Positions 41,489 through 50,469 of a DNA stretch of 64,000 nt are shown here, piece after piece. Positions within the stretch are counted from its first letter, which is position 1. The number at the start of each line of letters is the position of its first letter. The translations under genes were made by a program, and so were the position numbers. Source of the stretch: Anaerolineae bacterium (GTDB taxonomy: Bacteria > Chloroflexota > Anaerolineae > Aggregatilineales > UBA2796); contig JAHBVJ010000014.1 of assembly GCA_019637615.1 (NCBI GenBank), forward strand, positions 1 to 64,000, written 5' to 3'. Below the pieces are notes generated by a model that saw only the letters and a list, made by a program, of their open reading frames with translations, was not told the origin of the DNA and did not search any database.

Positions 41489-42781
41489 TCAAGCTACGTT
41501 TAATTGCTGTAATTCCCGCAAAGTGAGCGCAATGCCGATTAAGCCACATAGAATGTTCAATATGATGTTTAGATTTATGCTAGCTATTCCACTTGCAGGA
41601 TCGATTGTAAGGTTGGCAATCGCTTGTGGCGCATAGGCCAGAATCCAATAACCGACAATGCGTTGTCGATTCGCGCTTGCCAGCGTAGGAAAAGCAATAT
41701 GAAGAATGGTACCGGTCACTATGCCACCGGCTAACCCTTCAAGTAAAGCAGTTGCAGTAGTTCCAACCGTCCAATTGAGATCGTTGTCATAATATGGGTA
41801 AAAGCCGCCCAATAACGAAGGGAGGAGTAGTTTTGCTCCATACCCGATAGCCCATACTAAAGCCCAGCTCCGTACTAACTGCCATCTATATTGCGTACTA
41901 ACTATCGGATATTTTTGACGTAAGGCAAAATATACGCTTATACCCGCTATGCCACCACCAAGAATTCTGAAAAGCAAACTAAAGACATTGGGTTGAAATC
42001 GCCAATCAGTAACGTTTAACCACAATGTTCCCGTGAATACCACGCCGGCGATACTCCATCCCACGACAACAATGATGAAAATTCGGAGCCAAGGGGAAAT
42101 CTGGGCAGGAATCGTTTGTCGTCGTCGGCTTTTATCTTGTGCTTCGACATCTTTCAGAATTTGATCGATTTCGTCACTGTATCTCGATAATGTATCATCG
42201 CGACCTCTTAGTTTTCGCAGCAACTTCACGGCATCGCTACGCTCACTTGGACGCTGTAAGAATTCTTGAATTTCTATCAATAGGGAAGCTTGACGATGAC
42301 GATCTATCGAGGGCAAGTCCAATTCAGCGTTTAATTTACCTAACGGCGAAATAGGTGCAGGCGGCGGTGGTGGCATCGGCTCGGGAAGGAGTTGACGCGG
42401 CGGGAGTAAGTTGATGGCCTTACTGAGAGCTAACGCGGCCTTCTTATCAGCAGAACGATAATCCACCATCTGAGTCTTAGATAGTTCAGGCGGCAGTAAG
42501 CTAACACTGATGTCACCCATCCTTACAGGCAAGATAGGCTTATTAAGTTGGGCACCATAAACGTATTCAGCTTCGCACGCTTTAGAATCCAGCGAATCTT
42601 GGGTCAAAATGAAAATAAACAATTCACATTCACGTACCCGGTGAAGAATCGCGTCCCACCAAGATTGGCCCCCAGAAACGTTTTCATCAAACCATACATC
42701 ATGCCCAAGTACATCGAGGTCAGATGACAAAACTTTCGCGTGGTCACGATTTTTGCTGCTATAACTTATGAATATTTTCAT
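41489..42781 (-). CDS. TIR-domain protein with six transmembrane helices
   Basis: A 430-residue protein. Residues 1-125 are a bacterial TIR domain: KIFISYSSKNRDHAKVL at the start, then VWFDENVSGGQSWWDAI, and SKACEAEY, where Glu72 (three after Cys69) is at the position of the NADase catalytic glutamate. A proline-rich linker (PEPMPPPPPAPISP) and a helical charged segment lead to six hydrophobic helices between about 235 and 425. TIR NADases are common defence effectors, so a membrane-tethered sensor or effector is plausible but unproven. AGGAGGAAGG precedes the ATG. The gene is more A+T-rich than its neighbours and is bracketed by 52-bp direct repeats, suggesting acquisition. Confidence 0.85.
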   Translation of the reverse strand: MKIFISYSSKNRDHAKVLSSDLDVLGHDVWFDENVSGGQSWWDAILHRVRECELFIFILTQDSLDSKACEAEYVYGAQLNKPILPVRMGDISVSLLPPELSKTQMVDYRSADKKAALALSKAINLLPPRQLLPEPMPPPPPAPISPLGKLNAELDLPSIDRHRQASLLIEIQEFLQRPSERSDAVKLLRKLRGRDDTLSRYSDEIDQILKDVEAQDKSRRRQTIPAQISPWLRIFIIVVVGWSIAGVVFTGTLWLNVTDWRFQPNVFSLLFRILGGGIAGISVYFALRQKYPIVSTQYRWQLVRSWALVWAIGYGAKLLLPSLLGGFYPYYDNDLNWTVGTTATALLEGLAGGIVTGTILHIAFPTLASANRQRIVGYWILAYAPQAIANLTIDPASGIASINLNIILNILCGLIGIALTLRELQQLNVA

Positions 42782-43184
42782 AGCTACACCTTCCTCCTGA
42801 TGAGTGCAGCAACCAAACTTTATGATGTTGCTTGGGTCACGCCCATATGGTTATTACAATGAAATCTAGTTAGTTGGTTGACTTTTCTATATTGAATGTT
42901 GAGTTTACAATATACTTTAATGAATATCAATCAAACTTATGCAAAATTACGCAATAGAATCCCACAATTTTCCACGTCATCGTAAGCAAATGTGACAGAT
43001 AGGCTTATTTCATAAGAAATAGATGACATTGACTGTGCCAATACCGCTATGTCAGCCGTGATTACAAGATATTTTTCGTGAGATTTTTTTGACTTATGCC
43101 AAGTGGAAGTGCCCGCATTGTTACCGTGTCTGCGCGTGGAGAATAACGGTCGGGACGCGCAATCAAGCGTCCCGACGGCATTGA
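42782..43184. other. A+T-rich intergenic region beside the TIR gene
   Basis: No gene is seen in these 400 bases. The part from 42850 to 43030 is strikingly A+T-rich compared with the rest of the window and probably holds the TIR gene promoter, though no clean -35/-10 pair could be fixed. The right copy of the 52-bp repeat lies at 43052-43103. Confidence 0.5.
43052..43103. repeat. 52-bp direct repeat, right copy
   Basis: Same orientation as the copy at 41391-41442 with one mismatch in 52. Similarity continues weakly for another seven bases (ending GGAAGT versus AGAAGT). It lies between the TIR gene and the membrane-protein gene that ends at 43185. Confidence 0.92.
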
Positions 43185-44024
43185 TCAGCGCGCGGTGTTG
43201 GCGGGATTAAGCGGCGCAGGACGCGGGCTAGGCTGGACAGCATCGCGGAGATGACTCAGGTAGCGAAGCATCGCCCAACCACCGAGCAGCATAAAGGCCG
43301 CGTAGATCGGCGTTTGAATGGGATCGATGGGCGTGCCGACCTCGATATTTGCCCAGAAGGTGGCGATCACCAGTGACAATCCCATCGTGAACATCTTGAC
43401 GAGCATCACGCCGCTGAAGACGTAGCCCCACACTTGCTTACGCCAGATCAGGTAAGCGCTGAGGAGACAGGCCGGAATCACGAAGGAGAGATCGATCACG
43501 TTGACGGTGGTGAGCGCGTTGGGCTGGACGCGCAGTACGGGATCGCTGATGAAGGCGATCCAAGGCGGGATCAGGATGAGCGGGATCGCCAGCACGCCAG
43601 CAATGAAACGGACGGGCATCGAGTCGCTAACCGAGGGGCGGAATTTGTCGGCGTTGAGCCTGCCGAGGAGGCCGATCAGCGAGTAGAGGCACAGGCCGAG
43701 AATGGCGATGTAGACGGGAAAAATCGGCGTGAAGATTGTGTCCATCGTGAGCAAAAGATAGCTGTAGATCAGGTAGCCGAGGCAGCCCGTCCACACGACG
43801 ACGGCGCGCGTTGATCCCTGCCATGTGCGGTAGACGGCGGCGAGAATGATAAGCGCCGCGACGAGGGCGATCAGGTCTTGGGCTTTGACGGCGACACGAT
43901 AGGTAGCGCTGGCGATGGGGTAGTAATTGGCGGTGAAGAGGCCGATGGCGGCGGCAAGGATGGTCAGCAGACTGGCGAGGCCAGAAATGACAACGAACGG
44001 TGTAAGTTCTTTGTGGGTATACAT
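43185..44024 (-). CDS. Multi-pass membrane protein of unknown function
   Basis: A 279-residue protein with about eight helices. The ATG at 44024 has AAGG seven bases upstream and directly precedes MYTHKELTPFVVISGLASLL; an in-frame start at 44132 would add 36 residues without family character. It has no recognised motif beyond the hydrophobic pattern; the PxW-containing loop IPPWIAFISDPVLRVQP is in the middle. It could be a small sensor or scaffold protein. It is the downstream neighbour of the DUF1152 gene on the same strand. Confidence 0.7.
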   Translation of the reverse strand: MYTHKELTPFVVISGLASLLTILAAAIGLFTANYYPIASATYRVAVKAQDLIALVAALIILAAVYRTWQGSTRAVVVWTGCLGYLIYSYLLLTMDTIFTPIFPVYIAILGLCLYSLIGLLGRLNADKFRPSVSDSMPVRFIAGVLAIPLILIPPWIAFISDPVLRVQPNALTTVNVIDLSFVIPACLLSAYLIWRKQVWGYVFSGVMLVKMFTMGLSLVIATFWANIEVGTPIDPIQTPIYAAFMLLGGWAMLRYLSHLRDAVQPSPRPAPLNPANTAR

Positions 44025-44151
44025 AGAGTCCCTTCCGCAGTGGTTTATGTATAAGCCTTGCGGGATATGATGTCGCAAAAGGAGACCCCCGACATATGAT
44101 AAAGATCGCGGCTCTGATGCGCGGATCGTCACCCTTTGATCAGATCAATGC

Positions 44152-45117
44152 TTAATAGGGGATCGGTTTGCAGGGACGCAGACGCATCAGGCGGCGTGCG
44201 GCGTGGATGACGCGGAAGGCATCCTCGGTGGTGTCGGTATCTTTGAGATTGTCGAGCAGGAGATTGCGCTTGATCACGACCTCGGCATCGAACCACCAAT
44301 ATAACGTCATCAGGGCGGAGAGGTAGACGGTGACGTTGCTATCCATGTTGTAGAGATGGTGGTTGGCGAATTCGCCATGCGCCGCCGGAATCACGCGGGT
44401 GCTGATGTGGCTTTTCTGATGGTTGGGCTGATCCCAGACATAGCGGCAAGCCGATTCGTAGCGCTGGAAGCAGGACATCTGGGCAGTGAGAGCACACGCG
44501 CCGAGAAAGCCGCCCGCTTTGGTGATGGCGGCGACATTTTCCAGTGCCAGATGATGACAGAGGTGTTCCTCGACCTCGGTGCCGAAGCCAAGACAGGCGT
44601 GCAATTTGACGGGGACATTCAGCTCTCTGACTGCCGCGAGCGTGATGGTGTCCTCGATGAAGGTGCCGGGGCTGGATTCGTCGCCGCGCATGAGCGAATC
44701 GACGCCGCCATCGATCAGGATCAGAGCGTCGATGTGGAGATGATCGATCAGCGCTTTGTAGCTCTCGACAAGGGGACGGACAGCGGTGGCGTTGAACATC
44801 CAAACTTTGGTCGGCTGGTTTTCCTGCTTGCGGAACCACTCGGCAAGATAGCCTTCCGGATAAAAGCCGATCCGGTGTTTGATGCCGCCGCGCGCCGCCA
44901 CGACGCGATCCGGCAGCAGGGTTTCGGTTTCGCCCAAGAGCGAGGCTAAGGTGAGGTCAACGAAGCTGTAATTGGCAAGATGCACCCGTTTGCCCATGTC
45001 ACACAGCGTGAAATAGAGAGGCAAGCCGCAGAAAATATCAAAGCCGCCGCCCATGCCAGCAATCAAGATGTTTTGACTGTTGGCAAGCTGATCAAGGATG
45101 GGAAGGTTAAGGTGCAT
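44152..45117 (-). CDS. DUF1152 domain protein
   Basis: A 321-residue cytoplasmic protein of the DUF1152 family. The N-terminus NILIAGMGGGFDIFCGLPLY carries a Gly-rich nucleotide-binding-like loop, and LILIDGGVDSLMRGDESSPG and LGFGTEVEEHLCHHLALEN are further family blocks. No biochemical role is established. The start at 45117 (MHLNLPILDQL) gives the usual family length; a frame start at 45156 would add 13 residues. It sits between an M28 peptidase and a membrane protein, all on the minus strand. Confidence 0.85.
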   Translation of the reverse strand: MHLNLPILDQLANSQNILIAGMGGGFDIFCGLPLYFTLCDMGKRVHLANYSFVDLTLASLLGETETLLPDRVVAARGGIKHRIGFYPEGYLAEWFRKQENQPTKVWMFNATAVRPLVESYKALIDHLHIDALILIDGGVDSLMRGDESSPGTFIEDTITLAAVRELNVPVKLHACLGFGTEVEEHLCHHLALENVAAITKAGGFLGACALTAQMSCFQRYESACRYVWDQPNHQKSHISTRVIPAAHGEFANHHLYNMDSNVTVYLSALMTLYWWFDAEVVIKRNLLLDNLKDTDTTEDAFRVIHAARRLMRLRPCKPIPY

Positions 45118-45212
45118 GAATAAACTCGACACCATACTTGCCGCACTGAACATCATTATAGAGGGTGACAGGTGAGTTTGAAAATAGGTTGATACGCGTT
45201 AGTGATGTGCGG

Positions 45213-46613
45213 TCAGCGCCCTAACAAGGACTGGATCGCATATTCGGAGGAGAGCACGCCCATTTGCCCTTTCGCATCGACCGAGGCGAGGGCGACAGTG
45301 TTGTATTTGGTGATGTCCACCCACTGCAACTGCGCGACGTTGCCTACAGTCAACACCTGGTCGAAGGACAGCGACGACATTTTGCGCAGCACGATCAGAT
45401 AGCTGGCGGCAGCAGGCACGGGCGACCACGACAAGGTGAGGGTTTGCGGATCGTTGGCGCGGGTGGTCAGGCGCAGATCGGTGGGAGCGGGCAGACCATC
45501 CGCCAGCACCTTCACCGTCGCCAAGACCAGCCGCGTGACGCGTGTCAGGTAGGCCGCTTGCACACCATCCGGCGTATCGCGCCCGGTATGCTGACGGGCG
45601 AGATTGTCTTGCCCTTGAATGATGCGGATGGCAGGATAGCCCGCCGCGCTGAACGATTGATGATCGCCCCAGCGCCCGCGCCGCTCCTCCGAGGATTGCA
45701 GCACCAGCGTCATATCATCGATGTAAGTGCTGGTGATCAGGGCGATCTGGCGGGCAAGCTGGCGCGAGACGGAATCGTTGGGATCCGCCGAGAATAAGCG
45801 CACGGTGCGGCGATCCAGCTCGTCGTTGGGGCCGTATTCGCTGCCGATGATGTCTAGATTGATCATCGCCCGTACATCGACGTTATTGGCTTTCAGATAG
45901 GCTTGCGCGAAGGTCTCGCTGCCCTGTTTGCCGGTTTCTTCAGCAGTGAAGGCCACGAAGATGATGGTGGCGCGGTGCGGACGGCGTGCCATGATGTGCC
46001 CGATTTCTAGCAGCGCCGCGATGCCGGAGCCGTTATCGTTGGCACCGGGGGCATAGGCCGCGCCGTTTTCCCAATCGGTGGTGATGCTGTCGTAGTGCGC
46101 CCCGACGACGATGACGCCCGCGCCGATTTCCGTGCCGGGGAAAACCGCTACCACGTTCTCGGTGGCGATGGTGTACGTCTTCCACTGGTAATTGACGGGC
46201 TGCGTCCAGATCTGAATTTGTTTGTTGGGATAGGCGCTGCGCATGGCTGTCCACTGGGTGATCAGCCAATCGCGCGCCGCGCCGATGCCCTGCGCGGAGT
46301 TGGTGGTCGAGGAGAGAACATGCCGCGTGTTGAACGAGGCCAGCGTGAAGACCGCATACATCAGGCGGTCGCTCTGGACATCGTTGAGCAAATCACTGAC
46401 GCTCGGATCGAAGGGACGCGACAAGGCGGCCTCGGTGGGCAGTTCGCGCGTGGGCGGGACGGGCGAGAGTTCGGCGGGGGTGGGCGTGACGACGCTCACC
46501 TGGAGGGTGGGTGGAGTGTCGCTCATGAAGGCAGACACGTTACACGCTAAACCTGCTACCACCAGCAGCAACCATCGCAAGGGCCTGAACAGACGCGAGA
46601 GTACACGATTCAT
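45213..46613 (-). CDS. Secreted M28 family zinc aminopeptidase with fibronectin III-like tail
   Basis: A 466-residue exported protein; the N-terminal hydrophobic segment (WLLLVVAGLACNVSAF) is a signal peptide, with a Cys that is not in a canonical lipobox. The M28 dizinc site is visible: His and Asp in VVGAHYDSI, Asp in GANDNGSGIAALLE, Glu pair in FTAEETGKQGSE, Asp in MINLDIIG and His in WGDHQSFSAAGYP. The C-terminal 90 residues (PAPTDLRLTTRANDPQTLTL onward) look like a fibronectin III domain. It would digest peptides outside the membrane. It is divergent from ppk. Confidence 0.9.
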   Translation of the reverse strand: MNRVLSRLFRPLRWLLLVVAGLACNVSAFMSDTPPTLQVSVVTPTPAELSPVPPTRELPTEAALSRPFDPSVSDLLNDVQSDRLMYAVFTLASFNTRHVLSSTTNSAQGIGAARDWLITQWTAMRSAYPNKQIQIWTQPVNYQWKTYTIATENVVAVFPGTEIGAGVIVVGAHYDSITTDWENGAAYAPGANDNGSGIAALLEIGHIMARRPHRATIIFVAFTAEETGKQGSETFAQAYLKANNVDVRAMINLDIIGSEYGPNDELDRRTVRLFSADPNDSVSRQLARQIALITSTYIDDMTLVLQSSEERRGRWGDHQSFSAAGYPAIRIIQGQDNLARQHTGRDTPDGVQAAYLTRVTRLVLATVKVLADGLPAPTDLRLTTRANDPQTLTLSWSPVPAAASYLIVLRKMSSLSFDQVLTVGNVAQLQWVDITKYNTVALASVDAKGQMGVLSSEYAIQSLLGR

Positions 46614-46768
46614 GAGACGTCGTTCGCGTGGGACGGGAAAGACGCCACTCTAGCACACAATGGTTCACCGCGCAATCAACATGAATTGTTCAAAATGCCT
46701 TAATCTATTTGCGGTATGGTATCGAATTCGCCACAATTACCATAAAATCAACCAAGGTAGTTCTTAAC

Positions 46769-48901
46769 ATGGACGCTAACGCACCTTCCACCAGCGGATC
46801 CACGGCAAATATCGACTGGAGCGATCCTTCCCTCTACATCAATCGAGAATTAAGCTGGCTGGAATTCAATCACCGCTGTTTGCTGGAAGCCTTCAACAAC
46901 GATTTGCCCCTGTTGGAACGTGTGCGATTTTTAGCGATATTTAGCAACAATCTGGACGAATTCTTCATGGTGCGCGTGTCTGGTCTGAAAGACCAAGTGA
47001 CGGCAGGCGTGTTTGATACGACGCCGGACATGCTGACCCCGCAGCAGCAGCTTTCGCTGGTTCGCGAACGCGTGATGCCGATGCTGGTTGAGCAGCGCAA
47101 ATGCTTCCACGAGCAGATCATCCCGAAATTAGCTGAAGTGGGCGTGCATGTACACAGTTACAGTCAACTGCCGGACGCACAAAAAGAGGCACTGCGGCGC
47201 TATTTTGAGATGGAGATGTACCCCGTCCTGACGCCGCTGGCTGTCGATCCGGGTCGCCCCTTCCCGCATATTTCCAACCTGAGCTTGAATCTGGCGATTG
47301 TGATGACGGATGAGCAAGGCAAGGAGCGCTTCGCCCGCGTCAAAGTGCCGACGGCGGTGCTGCCCCGCCTGATCCCGCTGAACGATGTGCTGCGCAATTA
47401 TATGCCCACTACGCCCGCCGCCGAATTGACCGGACATCGTTTCGTGTGGTTGGAAGAAGTGATCACCGCCAACCTCGATATTCTGTTCCCCGGCATGGAG
47501 ATCGTGGCGTCCGCGATCTTCCGCATCACGCGCAACAATGACATCGAGATTGCGGAGGAAGAGGCTGACGATCTGCTGGAAACCGTCGAAGAAAATGTGC
47601 GGGATCGGCGCTTCGGGCAGGTCGTGCGCATGACGGTGATGGGCGATATGCCGGAGTCGATCCGCCAAGTACTGCTCGAAAATCTGGAAATCACGTGGGA
47701 CGATATTTATCCGCTGCCCGCGCCCATCGGCATGAGCGATTTGTTCGCGCTGGCGAATATCGAGATGCCAACGCTGAAATGGCCGCCGTACATCGCCCGC
47801 CGCGCACCGGAATTCCAGCTTGGCGAGGATATTTTCACGTCGATCCGTCGGCAGGATATTCTGATCCACCGCCCGTATGATTCGTTCCAGAATACGGTCG
47901 AATTCTTTCAGCAAGCGGCGGATGATCCGAATGTGCTGGCGATCAAATCGACGTTGTACCGCGTGGGCAGCAATTCGCCCATCGTCCAAGCGCTGCTGCG
48001 GGCACAGGAAAATGGTAAGCAGGTGGCGGTGCTGGTGGAATTGAAAGCCCGCTTTGACGAGCAGAATAACATTAATTGGGCACGCGCGCTGGAAGATCAG
48101 GGCGTGCATGTGGTGTACGGCTTGGTTGGCCTGAAGACGCATTCGAAGGTAGCGCTGGTGGTGCGCCGCGAGGCTGACGGCATCCGGCGCTATGTACATC
48201 TGAGCACAGGCAACTATAACGCCTCGACCGCGCGCATTTACACGGACATCTGCCTGTTCACGGTGCGGCAAGACATCGCCGCCGACGCCTCGGACTTGTT
48301 CAACCGGTTGACGGGCTATTCGGCGCGCACCAAGTATCGCAAGCTGTTCGTCGCGCCGGAGCATCTGCGCGGGCAGATCGAAGGGCTGATCAAGCGCGAA
48401 ACCGAACATGCCAAACAGGGGCGCGGCGGGCACATGATCTTCAAGATGAACTCGCTGGTGGATCGCACGATGATCCAGCTTTTGTATCAGGCGTCGATGG
48501 CGGGCGTGCAGGTCGATCTGTTGATTCGCGGCATATGCTGCTTGCGTCCGGGGATTCCGGGCGTGAGCGAGAATATCCGCGTACGCAGTTTGATCGGGCG
48601 CTATCTGGAACACGCGCGGGTGTTTTATTTCCGCAACGGTGGCAGCGAGGAAGTGTATTCCGGCAGCGCCGATTTGATGCCCCGCAATCTGAATAACCGC
48701 GTCGAAGTGCTGTTCCCGATTGAGGCCGCCGCCGCGCGCGGGCGCATCATCGATGAGATTTTGACGATTGAGATGTGCGACAACGTCAAGGCGCGGGAAC
48801 TGCTGAACGATGGCAGCTACCGCAAGATCGAGGCCAGTGACGGCGAGAATCGCATCGATGCGCAACGCTGGTTCATGGAACGTAACCGCGATCAATCGTA
48901 G
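46769..48901 (+). CDS. ppk1: Polyphosphate kinase 1
   Basis: Reversibly polymerises the gamma-phosphate of ATP into polyphosphate. It is 710 residues from the ATG at 46769, which has AAGG upstream. NRELSWLEFNHRCLLEA opens the N domain; the catalytic domains hold VRRQDILIHRPYDSFQNTVEFF, DPNVLAIKSTLYRVGSNSPI, the first phosphorylated-His region LVGLKTHSKVALVVR, and YSGSADLMPRNLNNRVEVLFP near the C-terminus. All domains are intact. It is divergent from the M28 peptidase gene, with no other phosphate gene nearby. Confidence 0.96.
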   Translation: MDANAPSTSGSTANIDWSDPSLYINRELSWLEFNHRCLLEAFNNDLPLLERVRFLAIFSNNLDEFFMVRVSGLKDQVTAGVFDTTPDMLTPQQQLSLVRERVMPMLVEQRKCFHEQIIPKLAEVGVHVHSYSQLPDAQKEALRRYFEMEMYPVLTPLAVDPGRPFPHISNLSLNLAIVMTDEQGKERFARVKVPTAVLPRLIPLNDVLRNYMPTTPAAELTGHRFVWLEEVITANLDILFPGMEIVASAIFRITRNNDIEIAEEEADDLLETVEENVRDRRFGQVVRMTVMGDMPESIRQVLLENLEITWDDIYPLPAPIGMSDLFALANIEMPTLKWPPYIARRAPEFQLGEDIFTSIRRQDILIHRPYDSFQNTVEFFQQAADDPNVLAIKSTLYRVGSNSPIVQALLRAQENGKQVAVLVELKARFDEQNNINWARALEDQGVHVVYGLVGLKTHSKVALVVRREADGIRRYVHLSTGNYNASTARIYTDICLFTVRQDIAADASDLFNRLTGYSARTKYRKLFVAPEHLRGQIEGLIKRETEHAKQGRGGHMIFKMNSLVDRTMIQLLYQASMAGVQVDLLIRGICCLRPGIPGVSENIRVRSLIGRYLEHARVFYFRNGGSEEVYSGSADLMPRNLNNRVEVLFPIEAAAARGRIIDEILTIEMCDNVKARELLNDGSYRKIEASDGENRIDAQRWFMERNRDQS

Positions 48902-48988
48902 GGAGACGACGAAGTTGTGTTGATCGGCCTCGTGAGCCTATACAATTAGGAGAAATGAGATTGGTCATCGGCAACAGGAGGAACCCTT

Positions 48989-49849
48989 ATGACGCGAGTA
49001 GTGGTTACGGGCGGGAGCGGCAAGCTCGGACGGGCGTGTGTGAACGACCTGCTTGAGCACGGGTACGAAGTGATCAACGTCGATATGGTCGCGCCGCGAG
49101 AGTCGCGCGCCTCCTTTACGCAGATCGATCTGACGGATTACGGGCAGGTGATCGAAGCGTTTTCGGCAATCGATTCGCGCTATCGCGGTGTGGATGCGGT
49201 GGTGCATCTGGCGGCGATCCCCGCGCCGGGGCTGCGGGCGAACGCGATGACCTTCAAGAACAATTCCCTGAGCAGCTATCACGTGATGTCCGCCGTGCGG
49301 CAGTTGGGAATCAAAACGCTGGTAACGGCATCGAGCGAAACGGTGCTAGGACTGCCGTTTGATGTGCCGCCGCCGTATGTGCCCGTCGATGAGGAATACA
49401 CGCCGCGCCCAGAATCATCGTATTCACTGGCGAAAACGCTGGACGAGGAGATGGGCAGACAATTTTGCCGCTGGGAACCTGACCTCAAGATCATCGCACT
49501 GCGATTCTCAAACGTGATGGAAGTACAGGATTACGCACGGTTTCCGAGTTTTGACGCGGATGCCAACCTACGCAAGTGGAATTTATGGGCATATATCGAC
49601 GCACGGGATGCTGCCCAAGCGATCCGCAAGTCGTTGGAGTTTCAGGGCAAGGGCTTCGATATGTTCATCATCGCTAACGCGGATACCGTGATGAGCCGTC
49701 CGAACGCGGAACTGCTGGCGGAATGCTTCCCCAACGTGCCGATCAAGAAGCCGTTTGCGCCGAACGAAACACTGCTGTCGATTGACAAGGCGCGGCGCAT
49801 TCTGGGCTACGAACCGACGCACAGTTGGCGGAACGAGGTCAAGAAGTAG
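48989..49849 (+). CDS. NAD-dependent epimerase/dehydratase (extended SDR)
   Basis: A 286-residue Rossmann-fold enzyme. The dinucleotide motif is VVVTGGSGKLGRACVNDLL, the adenine-ribose region INVDMVAP, and the catalytic tyrosine is in SSYSLAKTLDEEM (YxxxK). LVTASSETVLG supplies the Ser. AGGAGG precedes the ATG. This short SDR group includes uronate dehydrogenase-like enzymes, but the substrate is uncertain. A TACAAT at 48941-48946 is a possible -10. It converges with the shikimate-kinase-like gene. Confidence 0.88.
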   Translation: MTRVVVTGGSGKLGRACVNDLLEHGYEVINVDMVAPRESRASFTQIDLTDYGQVIEAFSAIDSRYRGVDAVVHLAAIPAPGLRANAMTFKNNSLSSYHVMSAVRQLGIKTLVTASSETVLGLPFDVPPPYVPVDEEYTPRPESSYSLAKTLDEEMGRQFCRWEPDLKIIALRFSNVMEVQDYARFPSFDADANLRKWNLWAYIDARDAAQAIRKSLEFQGKGFDMFIIANADTVMSRPNAELLAECFPNVPIKKPFAPNETLLSIDKARRILGYEPTHSWRNEVKK

Positions 49850-49920
49850 GGCGAGGACGGCGCGATTCGCCAAGAAAATTACTTGTATTTCTGTTTGGGC
49901 GCAAGGCGATCAGCAGCAGC

Positions 49921-50469
49921 CTAGACAGCGACAAGAGTCTCACGCTCGTACCAGAACAGCACCGCGCGTTCGGCGGCTTGCTCGGTGGTCAGATAGGTGG
50001 TGTCGAGCGTGGGAAGATCTTTTAGCTGCAAAATCTGCTGTTCGCGACGAATTTGATTCAGAGCGGCGGCGCGCACCTTGGGATCGTGGAAGCGGGCACC
50101 TTGCGCGGCGTAGAGTCGGCGCAAAATCTCGTTGAGCGAACAGGTGAGGATGAGCACGGGGCCGCTGGCGGTCAGGCGTTGGCGGTTAACCTCATCCAGC
50201 AGCGACGAGCCGTTGACGGAAAGTACCGCGCCACGTTGCAGCGAGAGTTCGCGGCAGAGATTGTTCTCGATGCTGCGCAGACGCGATTCCCCGAATAGCT
50301 GGCGAATTTCATCGGGCGGGATGCCTTCACGGGTTTGAATTTCGGTATCCAGATCGACGTAGGGAACGTTGACTTGCTTGGCGATTTGACGCACGATGTT
50401 GAGCTTGCCGACGCCGATATGCCCCGTCAGGATGAGGTTATGATAGGGATTGGAAGCGGGGTTGATCAT
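49921..50469 (-). CDS. Shikimate-kinase-like P-loop protein with altered Walker A
   Basis: A 182-residue protein with the shikimate-kinase layout: Walker A near residues 16-23 (GHIGVGKL), VPYVDLDTEIQTREG (Asp-x-Asp of the shikimate site), and FGESRLRSIENNL (Arg-x-x-Glu region). However the Ser/Thr after the Walker lysine, which binds magnesium, is Leu here, and the usual GGG loop is SVNGSSL. So activity is uncertain and it may be a divergent paralogue. The ATG at 50469 overlaps the HAD stop as ATGA, which indicates translational coupling; longer starts at 50490 are less likely. Confidence 0.75.
   Translation of the reverse strand: MINPASNPYHNLILTGHIGVGKLNIVRQIAKQVNVPYVDLDTEIQTREGIPPDEIRQLFGESRLRSIENNLCRELSLQRGAVLSVNGSSLLDEVNRQRLTASGPVLILTCSLNEILRRLYAAQGARFHDPKVRAAALNQIRREQQILQLKDLPTLDTTYLTTEQAAERAVLFWYERETLVAV

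Noticed and set aside
41391..43103. Composite transposon or integron cassette around the TIR gene
   Set aside because: No transposase, integrase or attC-like structure was seen, and the 52-bp copies are direct, not inverted, so only a repeat-flanked block is claimed.
47129..48895. 588-codon open frame antisense to polyphosphate kinase
   Set aside because: It mirrors the whole ppk1 gene, has no family resemblance and is rich in His and Arg, as expected for the reverse strand of a GC-rich gene.
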